Position numbers and translations under genes: made by a program. Under the pieces are notes generated by a model, which saw only the letters and a program-made list of their open reading frames with translations, was not told the origin of the DNA and did no database searches. A stretch of DNA of 26,304 bases. It comes from Dehalococcoidia bacterium UBA2160 (GTDB lineage Bacteria > Chloroflexota > Dehalococcoidia > Lucifugimonadales > UBA1123). Positions 7,420 to 14,703 of this stretch are shown in pieces. Within the stretch, counting starts at the first letter, position 1, and every line of letters starts with the position of its first letter. The stretch is from positions 390 to 26,693 of the forward strand of contig DCWO01000081.1 of the NCBI GenBank assembly GCA_002328865.1, written 5' to 3'.

Positions 7420-7875
7420 GACTTGCGAGTCTAACCACGACTCACGCGGACTCACGCGCTGACGTCTCCCGCGAATCAGGTTGCCGTCGTGCGACTCGCG
7501 AAAAGGCGCCGGCGGGCGCGATGCGGCCGCCGATCTCTCCGATCGCCGCCGTTATCATGCGCTATGGCGTCCGACGCTATCATCGACGCTCGAACAGCCC
7601 CCCGCGTGCTCAACACCCTGTGACGTGATCGGCTGACGGCTCCTTGTTGGCAACTCCTTGTTCGCCCGCCGAATCTCCTCACAACAACCCATCTGTGCGG
7701 CCATCCCTGTTCGCTATGCCGAGCGAGTCACTCTTCGATCCCGAGCCGCCGTAGTACCCCCACTACGGAAATTTGGTTCGTTCGCAACGCGCGTCGTCCC
7801 TGTTGGGGGCCGTAGTCTTGTCTGGATGAGGGCGAGCGCAACGGCCGTGAACAGGTTGGGACAGGAGCTACGACC
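7420..7875. other. 456-nt intergenic region with short repeats and one hairpin
   Basis: No credible gene is visible here. There is a direct repeat of GACTCACGCG (7439-7458), a repeated CTCCTTGTT separated by a few bases (around 7640-7665), and the hairpin CCGTAGT/ACTACGG with a six-base loop (7749-7768). AGGAG at 7863-7867 serves the next gene. No near-consensus promoter was found, though one is expected upstream of 7876. Confidence 0.4.
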
Positions 7876-8574
7876 ATGACGACGCGTTTGAACACCATCC
7901 AAGCTGAAGGAGTCGTTGGCCAGCCAGATCCTCGATTCCGAGAGCGGGTGCAGAGCGCGACGGGCGTCGTTCGTGACCGTATCCACTCCGCGGGAGCATC
8001 GACATCCTCGATCTTGGGACAGGTTCGGAGAAATCGGGCATTTCCAGTCATGCTCGCAGTCGTTCCGATGGTGCTGTTTACCGCCGTCGCGTTGACGTTC
8101 AGGAACCAGCTCGATGATGTGCAGGGCCTGGGCTACATTGGCGTTTTCGCGCTGAACGTCGTGGCCAGCGGAACGTTGTTCGTGCCTGTGCCAGGGCTTG
8201 CCGCCGTCATGGCCGCGGGCGCCGTCCTGAATCCGGTTGTCGTTGGCTTGGCCGGGGCGACCGGATCGTCGTTGGGGGAGCTCACCGGATTCACCGTCGG
8301 CGCCGGCACGCGAGACACTGCTCGCCCGGCACTGATGAACAGCAGGTGGTATCCGGTCGTCGACGGCTGGTTCCAACGCCATGGTTTCGCCACTATATTC
8401 GTCCTTGCCATCCTTCCCGTTCCGATGTTCGACGCGGTGTCGTTCGCCGCGGGATCGGCCAAGTACCCGCTCTCCCGTTTCATCGTGGCTTGCTGGACCG
8501 GGAAAGTCATCAAGTTCACGTTGGGCGCCTACGCGGGCTACTACGGGGCGACGGCAGTGCTCAACCTTATCTGA
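7876..8574 (+). CDS. VTT-domain (SNARE-associated/DedA-like) membrane protein
   Basis: 232 residues. A polar 55-residue N-terminus precedes about five hydrophobic segments. The VTT/DedA signature region is recognisable: GTLFVPVPGLAAVMAAGAVL, then GATGSSLGELTGFTVGAG, and near the C-terminus FVLAILPVPMFDAVSFAAGS. Family members sit in the cytoplasmic membrane, and many are lipid flippases or scramblases. The extended N-terminal tail is longer than in typical DedA proteins. ATG 7876 has AGGAG 8 nt upstream. The hairpin at 8582-8596 follows the stop. Being next to lipase and acyltransferase genes fits a lipid role, which is inference. Confidence 0.82.
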   Translation: MTTRLNTIQAEGVVGQPDPRFRERVQSATGVVRDRIHSAGASTSSILGQVRRNRAFPVMLAVVPMVLFTAVALTFRNQLDDVQGLGYIGVFALNVVASGTLFVPVPGLAAVMAAGAVLNPVVVGLAGATGSSLGELTGFTVGAGTRDTARPALMNSRWYPVVDGWFQRHGFATIFVLAILPVPMFDAVSFAAGSAKYPLSRFIVACWTGKVIKFTLGAYAGYYGATAVLNLI

Positions 8575-8581
8575 GAGTGAA

Positions 8582-8596
8582 ACCGGGACTCCCGGT
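8582..8596 (+). terminator. Short hairpin after the VTT-domain gene
   Basis: ACCGGG (8582-8587), loop ACT, CCCGGT (8591-8596) lies 7 nt after the stop codon. It lacks a T-run, so the terminator role is tentative. Confidence 0.4.
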
Positions 8597-8623
8597 AAGC
8601 CGAGCGATGTTCGACAGCGTCTT

Positions 8624-8651
8624 CCGACACGTGATGCCGCCGTAGTATGAT
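8624..8651 (+). promoter_or_regulatory. Possible promoter for the metallo-hydrolase/lipase/ligase operon
   Basis: A good -10 box TATGAT (8646-8651) follows a partial -35 CCGACA (8624-8629) with a 16-nt spacer. It lies 45 nt upstream of the TTG start at 8696. Confidence 0.45.
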
Positions 8652-8695
8652 GCGCGGAGCGCGTACGGCAGCAACACGGGTGGAGCGGATATCGG

Positions 8696-9424
8696 TTGGG
8701 ATTCCTGACAAGGCTGTTTTCGAAACCGCCGGTTGAGATCAGCGCCGGCGTATACCAACTCTCCGCGGTCGGGTCCACGGTGACCGCGATTGTCGAAGAT
8801 CAAGGAGTTGTGCTCGTCGATGCCGGAGGACGGGGCAGCGCTCCGGTCATCGCCGCCGGATTGGAAGCGGTTGGCTCTTCGATGGACCGAGTGAATCTGG
8901 TCGTCCTCACACACCATCACCCGGACCACACCGGTGGCCTGGCGGCGGTAATTGAGATGTCCTCTGCAACCGTAGCCGCGCATCGACTTGAAGCGCCAAT
9001 TATCAACGGGAATGCCAAGATGCCCGACCCGCATCAAAACAAGCTCTTTGCGACGGTTGTTCGCCCGATGGTCGCGGCCATGAGCGGTCCGTCCGCCAGC
9101 GTTGACCACGAGCTCGATGACGGCGAATTCCTGCCCATAGGCGACGACATCCGAGTCGTGCATACGCCCGCACACACTCCGGGCAGCATCTGCCTTTTGC
9201 TGACCTCTTGTGGTGTGCTGATCGTGGGGGACGCGTTGCAGTATCGGTCGGGGCGCTTGAGTCCACCCGCGGCGATGGTGACCCAGGACGCGGCACAGGC
9301 GTTGGATTCCATCGGCAAGATGGCCGGTCTGGAGTTTGATACGGTCGCCTTCGGCCACTTCCCGCCGCTGCGCGACAACGCCCGAGAGACAGTGCGACGG
9401 CTGGCCGGCGGGGCATCTGGTTAA
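8696..9424 (+). CDS. Metallo-beta-lactamase-fold hydrolase
   Basis: 242 residues with the hallmark THHHPDH motif (His73, His75, Asp77, His78 as metal ligands), followed by AHTPGS (third metal-ligand His), GDAL (bridging Asp) and GHFPP (final His). These residues bind two metal ions, usually zinc. The family includes glyoxalase II-like thioesterases, lactonases and other hydrolases. The sequence is consistent with a cytoplasmic enzyme with no signal peptide. TTG 8696 has GGAG 10 nt upstream. It ends 9 nt before the lipase gene and is likely its operon partner. The substrate is unknown; an acyl-thioester would fit the neighbourhood. Confidence 0.85.
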   Translation: MGFLTRLFSKPPVEISAGVYQLSAVGSTVTAIVEDQGVVLVDAGGRGSAPVIAAGLEAVGSSMDRVNLVVLTHHHPDHTGGLAAVIEMSSATVAAHRLEAPIINGNAKMPDPHQNKLFATVVRPMVAAMSGPSASVDHELDDGEFLPIGDDIRVVHTPAHTPGSICLLLTSCGVLIVGDALQYRSGRLSPPAAMVTQDAAQALDSIGKMAGLEFDTVAFGHFPPLRDNARETVRRLAGGASG

Positions 9425-9433
9425 GGCGGCACA

Positions 9434-10273
9434 ATGGATATCCGTCACACAGAAGGCAGCTTCGAAACCTCCGACGGGTTGATGCTCTTCGAGCAAATCT
9501 GGCGACCCGGTTCCGAAGCCAAGGCGGCTGTTGCCATCGTGCATGGGTACGCCGAGCACAGCGGTCGTTACGCGCACGTGGCCGAGCACTTTGTTCGGAG
9601 CGGCTACGCGGTGCACGCCTACGATCTCCGCGGCCATGGGCGCTCGGACGGTCCGAAGGGTCTGATCAGATCGATGGAAGCCCTCGTGGACGACACGGGT
9701 GCGTTCTTGAATCGGGCAAGTGAGTCGGAACCCGGAATGCCGCTGTTCCTGTTGGGTCACAGCACGGGCGGCGGGATCGCCGCTTTGCTTGCGATCGACG
9801 GCCGTCTCGCGGTCAAAGGCATGGTGCTCACCGGCGCCCTTGTCCGATTGGCGGACGACGTGCCTGCGCCGTTGCAGTGGACTGCCGCTATCCTCGGCGC
9901 GCTGGCGCCTCGAATGCCGGTGAAAGGATTGGATAGCGCGGTGATCTCTCGCGACCCGGAGGTCGTTGCCGCTTATGACAATGATCCGCTAGTGTACCGA
10001 GGGCGAACAATGGCCCGGACCGCCGCCGAGATCATGGGAGCTTGCAAGCGAATCCAGGCACGAATGGAAGCCGTCACGCCGCCCATCCTCATCATGCACG
10101 GCGCGGCAGATGCACTCATCGATCCGGAGGGCAGCGTGCAGCTCCATGCCCGAGCGAGTTCCGACGACAAGACATTGAAGCTCTACGACGGCGCATACCA
10201 CGAGATCATGAACGAACCGGAAAGAGCACAAGTGTTGGCGGACATCGAAGAGTGGATGGACGCTCGCGTGTAA
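9434..10273 (+). CDS. Alpha/beta hydrolase, monoacylglycerol-lipase-like
   Basis: 279 residues. The serine hydrolase motif GHSTGG places nucleophile Ser110; Asp226 (in GAADALIDPEGS) and His256 (in YHEIMNE) complete the triad. The early segment HGYAEHSGRYAHVAEHF with YDLRGHGRSDGP is typical of the monoacylglycerol lipase/lysophospholipase family. No signal peptide is visible, so it is probably cytoplasmic or membrane-peripheral. It starts 9 nt after the metallo-hydrolase and ends 36 nt before the acyl ligase fusion. Released fatty acid could feed that ligase, which is inference from order and families. Confidence 0.87.
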   Translation: MDIRHTEGSFETSDGLMLFEQIWRPGSEAKAAVAIVHGYAEHSGRYAHVAEHFVRSGYAVHAYDLRGHGRSDGPKGLIRSMEALVDDTGAFLNRASESEPGMPLFLLGHSTGGGIAALLAIDGRLAVKGMVLTGALVRLADDVPAPLQWTAAILGALAPRMPVKGLDSAVISRDPEVVAAYDNDPLVYRGRTMARTAAEIMGACKRIQARMEAVTPPILIMHGAADALIDPEGSVQLHARASSDDKTLKLYDGAYHEIMNEPERAQVLADIEEWMDARV

Positions 10274-10309
10274 GCGTGTAACTCGCTGCACAATCCTCAG
10301 GAGGCCATC

Positions 10310-12814
10310 ATGGCTGTCTCTACTTCCGCTCAACTGGCACAGACAGGCACGCTGACCGACTTCATCGAAGATCTGGCGGCGAAGTACGATTCACGGCCTG
10401 CGTTGCTTATGAAGCTCGGGTTCCGATACCAACGATGGTCCTACGCGCGCCTGTGGGAGCAGTCTGGCCGAGTCGCCTCGTTGCTCCAACAGATGGGCTT
10501 GGCCAGGGGCGACCGCGTCCTGATATGGGGACCGAACAGCCCTCAATGGGTGCTTGCTTTCTTCGGATGCGTCCGAGCAGGTGTCATCGCCGTGCCGCTG
10601 GACATGCGCAGCGCAGAGGATTTCGTGCGGACCGTGGCAGCCAAGACTGACCCAAAAGCGGCGTTCATCTCTCGCGTGACGCCTCGTGGCGACATCGAGT
10701 TCGGCGTCCCAGAACTGTCGCTGGACGATCTTGAGGTCCTGTGTATCGACCAACCGCCACCGGAGCCGGTGGAATTCGATGAAACGGACCTAGTCGAGAT
10801 CATATTCACATCAGGCACGACGGGCGACCCCAAAGGGGTGATGCTGACTCACCGAAACCTGGCGTCGAATGTTGTCTCTGCGAGCCAGTTTGTCTCCGGC
10901 AAGCCCTCGGACAGGTTGCTGTCCATACTGCCGCTAAGCCACATGTTCGAACAGATGGGCGGTTTGCTGTTGCCCCTACAGGCTGGCGCCAACATCACCT
11001 ATGCGACCAGCTACCAACCTTCGGTGCTGTTCAAGACCATGAAAGAGCGGAAAGTCACCCTCATGCTTCTGGTGCCGCAGATCCTGGACCTGTTCATGAA
11101 GGGCATCGAACGAGAGGTCAGCCGTCAAGGCAAAGAGGGTTTTTGGCGCCTAGCGATGACGGTCGCTGCTCGCGTTCCAATGCCTGTGCGGCGTCGAATC
11201 TTCAGAAAAGTGCACGGTCAGCTTGGTGGGGCACTGGATCTGATTATCGCCGGTGGGGCGCCGCTCTCACCCGAATTGGGGGCGAAGTGGGAGGCGCTGG
11301 GCGTCACTGTGCTCCAAGGCTACGGAGCGACCGAGGCGTCGCCGGGCATCACGTTTCACACGCTAGAGAATCCACGGTACGACTCGGCTGGCCGGCCGCT
11401 GCCTGGAGTGGATGTGAAGATTGCCGATGACGGCGAGGTTCTGGTTAGGGGACCGAACATCACGCCTGGCTACTGGGAGGCGCCGGATCGCACCGCCGAA
11501 GCATTCGTCGACGGCTGGTACAGAACCGGCGACCAAGGTTCGTTCGATGAGGACGGTTACCTGCACCTCAGCGGGCGCAAGAAAGATATGATAGTCCTCT
11601 CCAGCGGCCAGAACGTGTACCCGGAGGACGTCGAAGCGACGCTGAACAAGCACGCCGAGGTCGTCGATGCCGTTGTCGTGGGCTTACCGCGTGAAAGCGA
11701 CGTCGAGGTCCACGCCGTCCTGATCCTGGAAGACCCGTTACAGGCCCAGCAAATCGTTGCTCGAGTCAACGACCAGCTAGCCAGCCACCAACGTATTCGA
11801 GGCCACACGGTTTGGGCCGGCGAGGACTTTCCAAGAACGCACACGATGAAGGTGAAGAAGGGCCTGGTGCTCGATTCGATCACTCAGAACGACGCCGAGA
11901 CAGAAACGGCGCCGGCGTCCTCCGCGCAGCCAAGACAGACATCGGCCCGAGGAGTAACCGCCCTGATCGTCGAGGTGACCGGATTGCCTCCGGCGCAGGT
12001 GGCTCCGGACAGATCGCTGGAAAGCCTCGACCTGGACTCGCTGGGACGAGTCGCTCTCCTGTCGGCCATCGAGGCGGAGCTAGGCGTCTACGTCGACGAA
12101 GCGCTGGTGGGCCCGCATACGACCGTGCGCAACATCGAAGATATGGTGGCGAGCAGCTCCGCCAACGGCGCGATGCCCCGGTTCCCCTCGTGGGGCATGA
12201 GTCTGTGGTGTCGACTGGTTCGAGGCGCCCTCCAACGGACGATGGTTTTCCCGATTGTCTTCTCCGCATATCGGCTCAAGGTGACCGGCGCCGAGAACCT
12301 CAGCGCGGTCGAGGGACCGGTGCTCTTCGCCGCGAACCACACGCTGCACCTGGACAACGGAATCATCCTCAGAGCGATGCCGTTCTCGTCGAGACGCAGG
12401 TTGGCCATCGCGGCTTCGGACCACATGTTCGCCAATCGCATCCAGGGCTTGTCGATTCCGCTCCTGGGCAACGGGTTCCCGTTTTCCAAGGAAGGCAACG
12501 TGCGCGCCAGCCTTGAAAACCTCGGCAGGATTCTCGACAACGGCTGGTCCGTTCTAATATACCCCGAAGGCGAGTTGACGGTCGGCGGACCGATGAAACC
12601 GTTCCTGAGCGGAACCGGGCTGCTGGCAGTCGGCGGCCAGGTGTCCGTGATACCGGTGCACCTGCGCATCGACAGGTTCGGGAAACCATCGTACCTGCCG
12701 CTGCTCCGACGAGGACGCGTCGAGGTCCGTTTCGGTGAGCCGATCACGTTCGCTCCCGGAACGGCATACGACGAAGCGACGCGCACGGTCGAGACGGCGG
12801 TGGCCGCGTTGTGA
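10310..12814 (+). CDS. Trifunctional fusion: acyl-CoA/ACP ligase, acyl carrier domain, PlsC-type acyltransferase
   Basis: 834 residues in three parts. Residues ~15-525 are an ANL-family adenylating ligase: TSGTTGDPKG (167-176), GYGATE (337-342), YRTGD (404-408) and the C-terminal catalytic-type Lys in MKVKKG (513-518). Residues ~550-610 are an acyl-carrier domain with phosphopantetheine Ser577 in LDLDSLGRV. Residues ~640-834 are a PlsC acyltransferase: HX4D motif NHTLHLD (His677, Asp682) and YPEGE (751-755). The logic is activation of a fatty acid, loading onto the internal carrier, and transfer to a lysophospholipid or glycerol phosphate. Bacterial Aas has acyltransferase first and no internal ACP, so both order and ACP differ. 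AGGAGG (10299-10304) precedes ATG 10310. Confidence 0.9.
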   Translation: MAVSTSAQLAQTGTLTDFIEDLAAKYDSRPALLMKLGFRYQRWSYARLWEQSGRVASLLQQMGLARGDRVLIWGPNSPQWVLAFFGCVRAGVIAVPLDMRSAEDFVRTVAAKTDPKAAFISRVTPRGDIEFGVPELSLDDLEVLCIDQPPPEPVEFDETDLVEIIFTSGTTGDPKGVMLTHRNLASNVVSASQFVSGKPSDRLLSILPLSHMFEQMGGLLLPLQAGANITYATSYQPSVLFKTMKERKVTLMLLVPQILDLFMKGIEREVSRQGKEGFWRLAMTVAARVPMPVRRRIFRKVHGQLGGALDLIIAGGAPLSPELGAKWEALGVTVLQGYGATEASPGITFHTLENPRYDSAGRPLPGVDVKIADDGEVLVRGPNITPGYWEAPDRTAEAFVDGWYRTGDQGSFDEDGYLHLSGRKKDMIVLSSGQNVYPEDVEATLNKHAEVVDAVVVGLPRESDVEVHAVLILEDPLQAQQIVARVNDQLASHQRIRGHTVWAGEDFPRTHTMKVKKGLVLDSITQNDAETETAPASSAQPRQTSARGVTALIVEVTGLPPAQVAPDRSLESLDLDSLGRVALLSAIEAELGVYVDEALVGPHTTVRNIEDMVASSSANGAMPRFPSWGMSLWCRLVRGALQRTMVFPIVFSAYRLKVTGAENLSAVEGPVLFAANHTLHLDNGIILRAMPFSSRRRLAIAASDHMFANRIQGLSIPLLGNGFPFSKEGNVRASLENLGRILDNGWSVLIYPEGELTVGGPMKPFLSGTGLLAVGGQVSVIPVHLRIDRFGKPSYLPLLRRGRVEVRFGEPITFAPGTAYDEATRTVETAVAAL

Positions 12815-12853
12815 TACACATTGGATCAGTCGCATAGCGGTCCGAAGGCTCCT

Positions 12854-12878
12854 CGGCGAGCTCACCGAGACCTCGCCG
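12854..12878 (+). terminator. Hairpin between the fusion gene and the next crotonase
   Basis: CGGCGAG (12854-12860) pairs with CTCGCCG (12872-12878) around an 11-nt loop; an alternative 5-bp stem CTCGG/CCGAG competes. It lies 40 nt after the fusion gene's stop and 26 nt before the crotonase ribosome site. Termination or attenuation is tentative since there is no T-run. Confidence 0.35.
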
Positions 12879-12918
12879 GACGCCGTACCAGGAACCAGAT
12901 CGAGAAGGAGGACATCCG

Positions 12919-13761
12919 ATGACAACATCATCAGGCAATGGATCGCATCCGGCCTTGCCGCCCGTTCCCACCCTGGAGGATGGCGAGTGGCGGCACGTTC
13001 GGTGGGAGTTTTCCCAACTAGGCGTCTTATCCATAGTCATGAACAGGCCTGAGCGCCTGAATGCCCTGAACTACCGGATGCTCAGGGAAATGCAAAAGCT
13101 CGTCGAGTACGCCGCCACTCGGTCCGAGATCAGGGTTGTGACGCTCCGAGGCGAAGGCACGGTCGCGTTCTGCTCGGGCGACGATCTCAAAGGCATGGAG
13201 CCGCACCAGGACACCGACAGCTCGGCCAAAGTGCACCATCAACTGCTCACCGGCATCCGGGAACTGGACAAGCCCGTCGTCGCGTTGATCGCGGGATGGG
13301 CGCTCGGGCATGGATTCGAGCTCGCCTGCGCCTGCGATATCAGGCTGTGCACCGACAACATCGAGGTCGGCGACCACCGTGTGACCCGCGCGATCGCGCT
13401 GAACGGTGGCTCGTCATGGCAACTGCCGCGTATCATCGGTCGCGGGCGCGCGATGGAGATGCTGCTGACCGGACGACACATGCTGTCGGACGAAGCTCTG
13501 GCCTGGGGATGGGCCAACCACGTCTGGTCAATGGACTCCTTCGAGGAGGAGTCGTCCGAGTACATCCGAGTGCTGGCCAACCTGCCGACGCAGACCGTCG
13601 CGGTGTTCAAAGCCGCGCTCGAATACTCCGCCTCACACGGACTGCGGGACTCGCTGGCGCGCGAGGTCGAGCTGGGCAATACGGCCCGGAACACCTACGA
13701 TGCGAACGAGGGTCGCCGCTCGTTCCACGAAAAGCGCACGCCGGTATTCAAGGGGAGGTAG
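12919..13761 (+). CDS. Crotonase-family protein with altered catalytic pair (Glu/Arg)
   Basis: 280 residues. The fold signatures are present: NRPERLNALNY, FCSGDDLKG, GHGFELACACDIR, and TGRHMLSDEALAWGWANHV. Glu134 matches the first catalytic Glu of crotonase, but the residue 20 positions later is Arg154 (VGDHR) where hydratases have Glu164. That loss suggests the enzyme is not a standard enoyl-CoA hydratase; isomerase, decarboxylase, hydrolase or ring-cleavage chemistry occurs elsewhere in the superfamily. AAGGAGG (12904-12910) precedes ATG 12919. It follows the ligase fusion by 104 nt and converges with the selenoprotein gene, with a REP-like repeat between. Confidence is high for the family, low for reaction. 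Confidence 0.85.
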   Translation: MTTSSGNGSHPALPPVPTLEDGEWRHVRWEFSQLGVLSIVMNRPERLNALNYRMLREMQKLVEYAATRSEIRVVTLRGEGTVAFCSGDDLKGMEPHQDTDSSAKVHHQLLTGIRELDKPVVALIAGWALGHGFELACACDIRLCTDNIEVGDHRVTRAIALNGGSSWQLPRIIGRGRAMEMLLTGRHMLSDEALAWGWANHVWSMDSFEEESSEYIRVLANLPTQTVAVFKAALEYSASHGLRDSLAREVELGNTARNTYDANEGRRSFHEKRTPVFKGR

Positions 13762-13814
13762 TGTTCCGAGCCGCTATTTCGGTGTATGAGTCACAAAGCA
13801 AGCGGAAACGTCGA

Positions 13815-13880
13815 GGTGGTTCGACAGGCTCACCACGAACGGAAAGACCATTACTCCGTTCGGCCTGAGCTTGTCGAAGG
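13815..13880. repeat. REP-like imperfect inverted repeat, copy 1
   Basis: A 28-nt arm at 13815-13842 and a second arm at 13856-13880 are imperfect inverted copies (about 19 of 25 positions match) separated by a 13-nt loop. The first arm is almost identical (27 of 28) to the reverse complement of 16593-16620. The family, containing TTCGACAGGCTCACCACG and TGAGCTTGTCGAAGG, resembles short palindromic repeats scattered in many bacterial genomes. It sits between the convergent ends of the crotonase and selenoprotein genes, where it could act as a bidirectional terminator. Confidence 0.8.
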
Positions 13881-13916
13881 CTCGCGACATGTCATCCGAA
13901 CTTCTAACTCAGGACA

Positions 13917-14420
13917 CTACTGCGTCCCCTGCTCCCGGGCGCGCCTCTCGCGATTGGTGATCGAGCGGATTACTTCGTCGGCGCCCATACGCCCGATCGG
14001 GCCGGACGCGTACATGGCGCCGAACACGACCCCGCCGCGGCTGATGAGGTATTCCGTCGGCTGGATGTAGCCGTCGCGGTCTTCGGACCACCAGCTTCCC
14101 AGCAGATCGGCGTCTTCTTTGGTGACGCCATAGGCCATGGGAAAGGTCAATCCGCCCGGGTTGTTGTTCGCAACGTCTTCGACCTGCTCCTTGGTGTCGA
14201 CGCAGGCAGCGATGACAGTGGCTCCGAGCGCTTCAAGCTCGGTTTTCTGTTCCTGGAAGGCGGCCAACTGCCGCCGGCAGTACGGTCACCAGTGGCCCCG
14301 ATAAAAAAGCAACGCGACATACCGCGACGGCATCTCTTCCGGCAATCGCAGAGTCTCGCCGTTGGTCAGCGTTAGAGTAATCGACGGGAGCCGATCTCCC
14401 TGTTGTAGCTTCTCACCCAT
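13917..14420 (-). CDS. Peroxiredoxin-like (AhpC/TSA) protein with in-frame TGA, likely selenoprotein
   Basis: Reading the minus strand from ATG 14420 to TAG 13917 gives 167 residues if TGA 14288-14286 (position 45) is read through. The sequence before it is ALLFYRGHW and after it PYCRRQLAAF, so the TGA sits exactly where this peroxiredoxin-like family has Cys (WCPYC), giving U-P-Y-C with resolving Cys48. The frame is unchanged on both sides, and the rest of the domain (through GADEVIRSITNRE) is intact, unlike a decaying pseudogene. A hairpin with SECIS-like geometry follows. Such proteins use selenocysteine in thiol-dependent peroxide or disulfide reduction in the cytoplasm. Ribosome site GAGGAG or GAGGTGG precedes the ATG. 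Without Sec machinery the alternative is a nonsense mutation. Confidence 0.82.
14253..14280 (-). promoter_or_regulatory. SECIS-like hairpin after the in-frame TGA
   Basis: Six base pairs (GGCGGC at 14275-14270 with GCCGCC at 14264-14259) close a five-base loop AGUUG (14269-14265), with an outer CUG/CAG helix (14280-14278 and 14255-14253) across a small internal loop. The apical loop begins 17 nt after the TGA and has G as its second base. This fits the published bacterial SECIS description of a short apical loop about 16-37 nt downstream with a G among the first two loop bases. An alternative CUGCC/GGCAG triloop hairpin overlaps it. Confidence 0.6.
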
Positions 14421-14540
14421 ATCCACCTCACTCCTCGGGATTGCTTCGAATTGGGATTCACAGTGGCCGCAGCGTTGCACCGCCCAGGCATTGGATGCAG
14501 GGGCTTGGCATTCGATGCGGGAATCCGTGTCGACGGCCCG

Positions 14541-14569
14541 AGTCTAGCAAGGCGCAGTGCGTCGGTCAA
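14541..14569 (-). promoter_or_regulatory. Promoter for the selenoprotein gene
   Basis: On the minus strand TTGACC (14569-14564), a 17-nt spacer and TAGACT (14546-14541) form a strong promoter. The start near 14534 leaves a leader of about 114 nt to ATG 14420. It is divergent from the crotonase gene at 14704. Confidence 0.75.
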
Positions 14570-14639
14570 TGCGCGTTTTGGCCGTGATTGACGCCACCCC
14601 AGATGTTTCACGTTAGTGGCGCCTGCCGTCGCGGCACTG

Positions 14640-14648
14640 TGGTATGCT
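14640..14648 (+). promoter_or_regulatory. Possible extended -10 promoter for the crotonase-fumarase-sdh run
   Basis: TGG followed by TATGCT (14643-14648) is an extended -10 element; no good -35 box is 17 nt upstream. It lies 56 nt before the ATG at 14704. Confidence 0.4.
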
Positions 14649-14703
14649 CGACCGGCGCAGACGCTGCGCATCGAGTGGCTCACACTGCCGAAGGAGCGTT
14701 TAC

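Noticed and set aside
7714..8778. Long minus-strand open frame of 354 codons
   Set aside because: It is antisense to the VTT-domain gene, which has transmembrane segments, family motifs and a ribosome site; the antisense product is Arg/His/Pro-rich with no family resemblance.
8567..9760. Long minus-strand open frame of 397 codons
   Set aside because: It is antisense to the metallo-hydrolase and lipase genes with clear catalytic motifs; GC-rich antisense frames are often open.
13815..13880. CRISPR repeat
   Set aside because: There is only one palindromic unit here and one distant single arm, with no regularly spaced spacers.
13917..14480. Treating the peroxiredoxin-like gene as two genes or a pseudogene
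   Set aside because: The frame is the same on both sides of one TGA, the TGA replaces exactly the catalytic Cys, and a SECIS-like hairpin follows, so selenocysteine is the better explanation.
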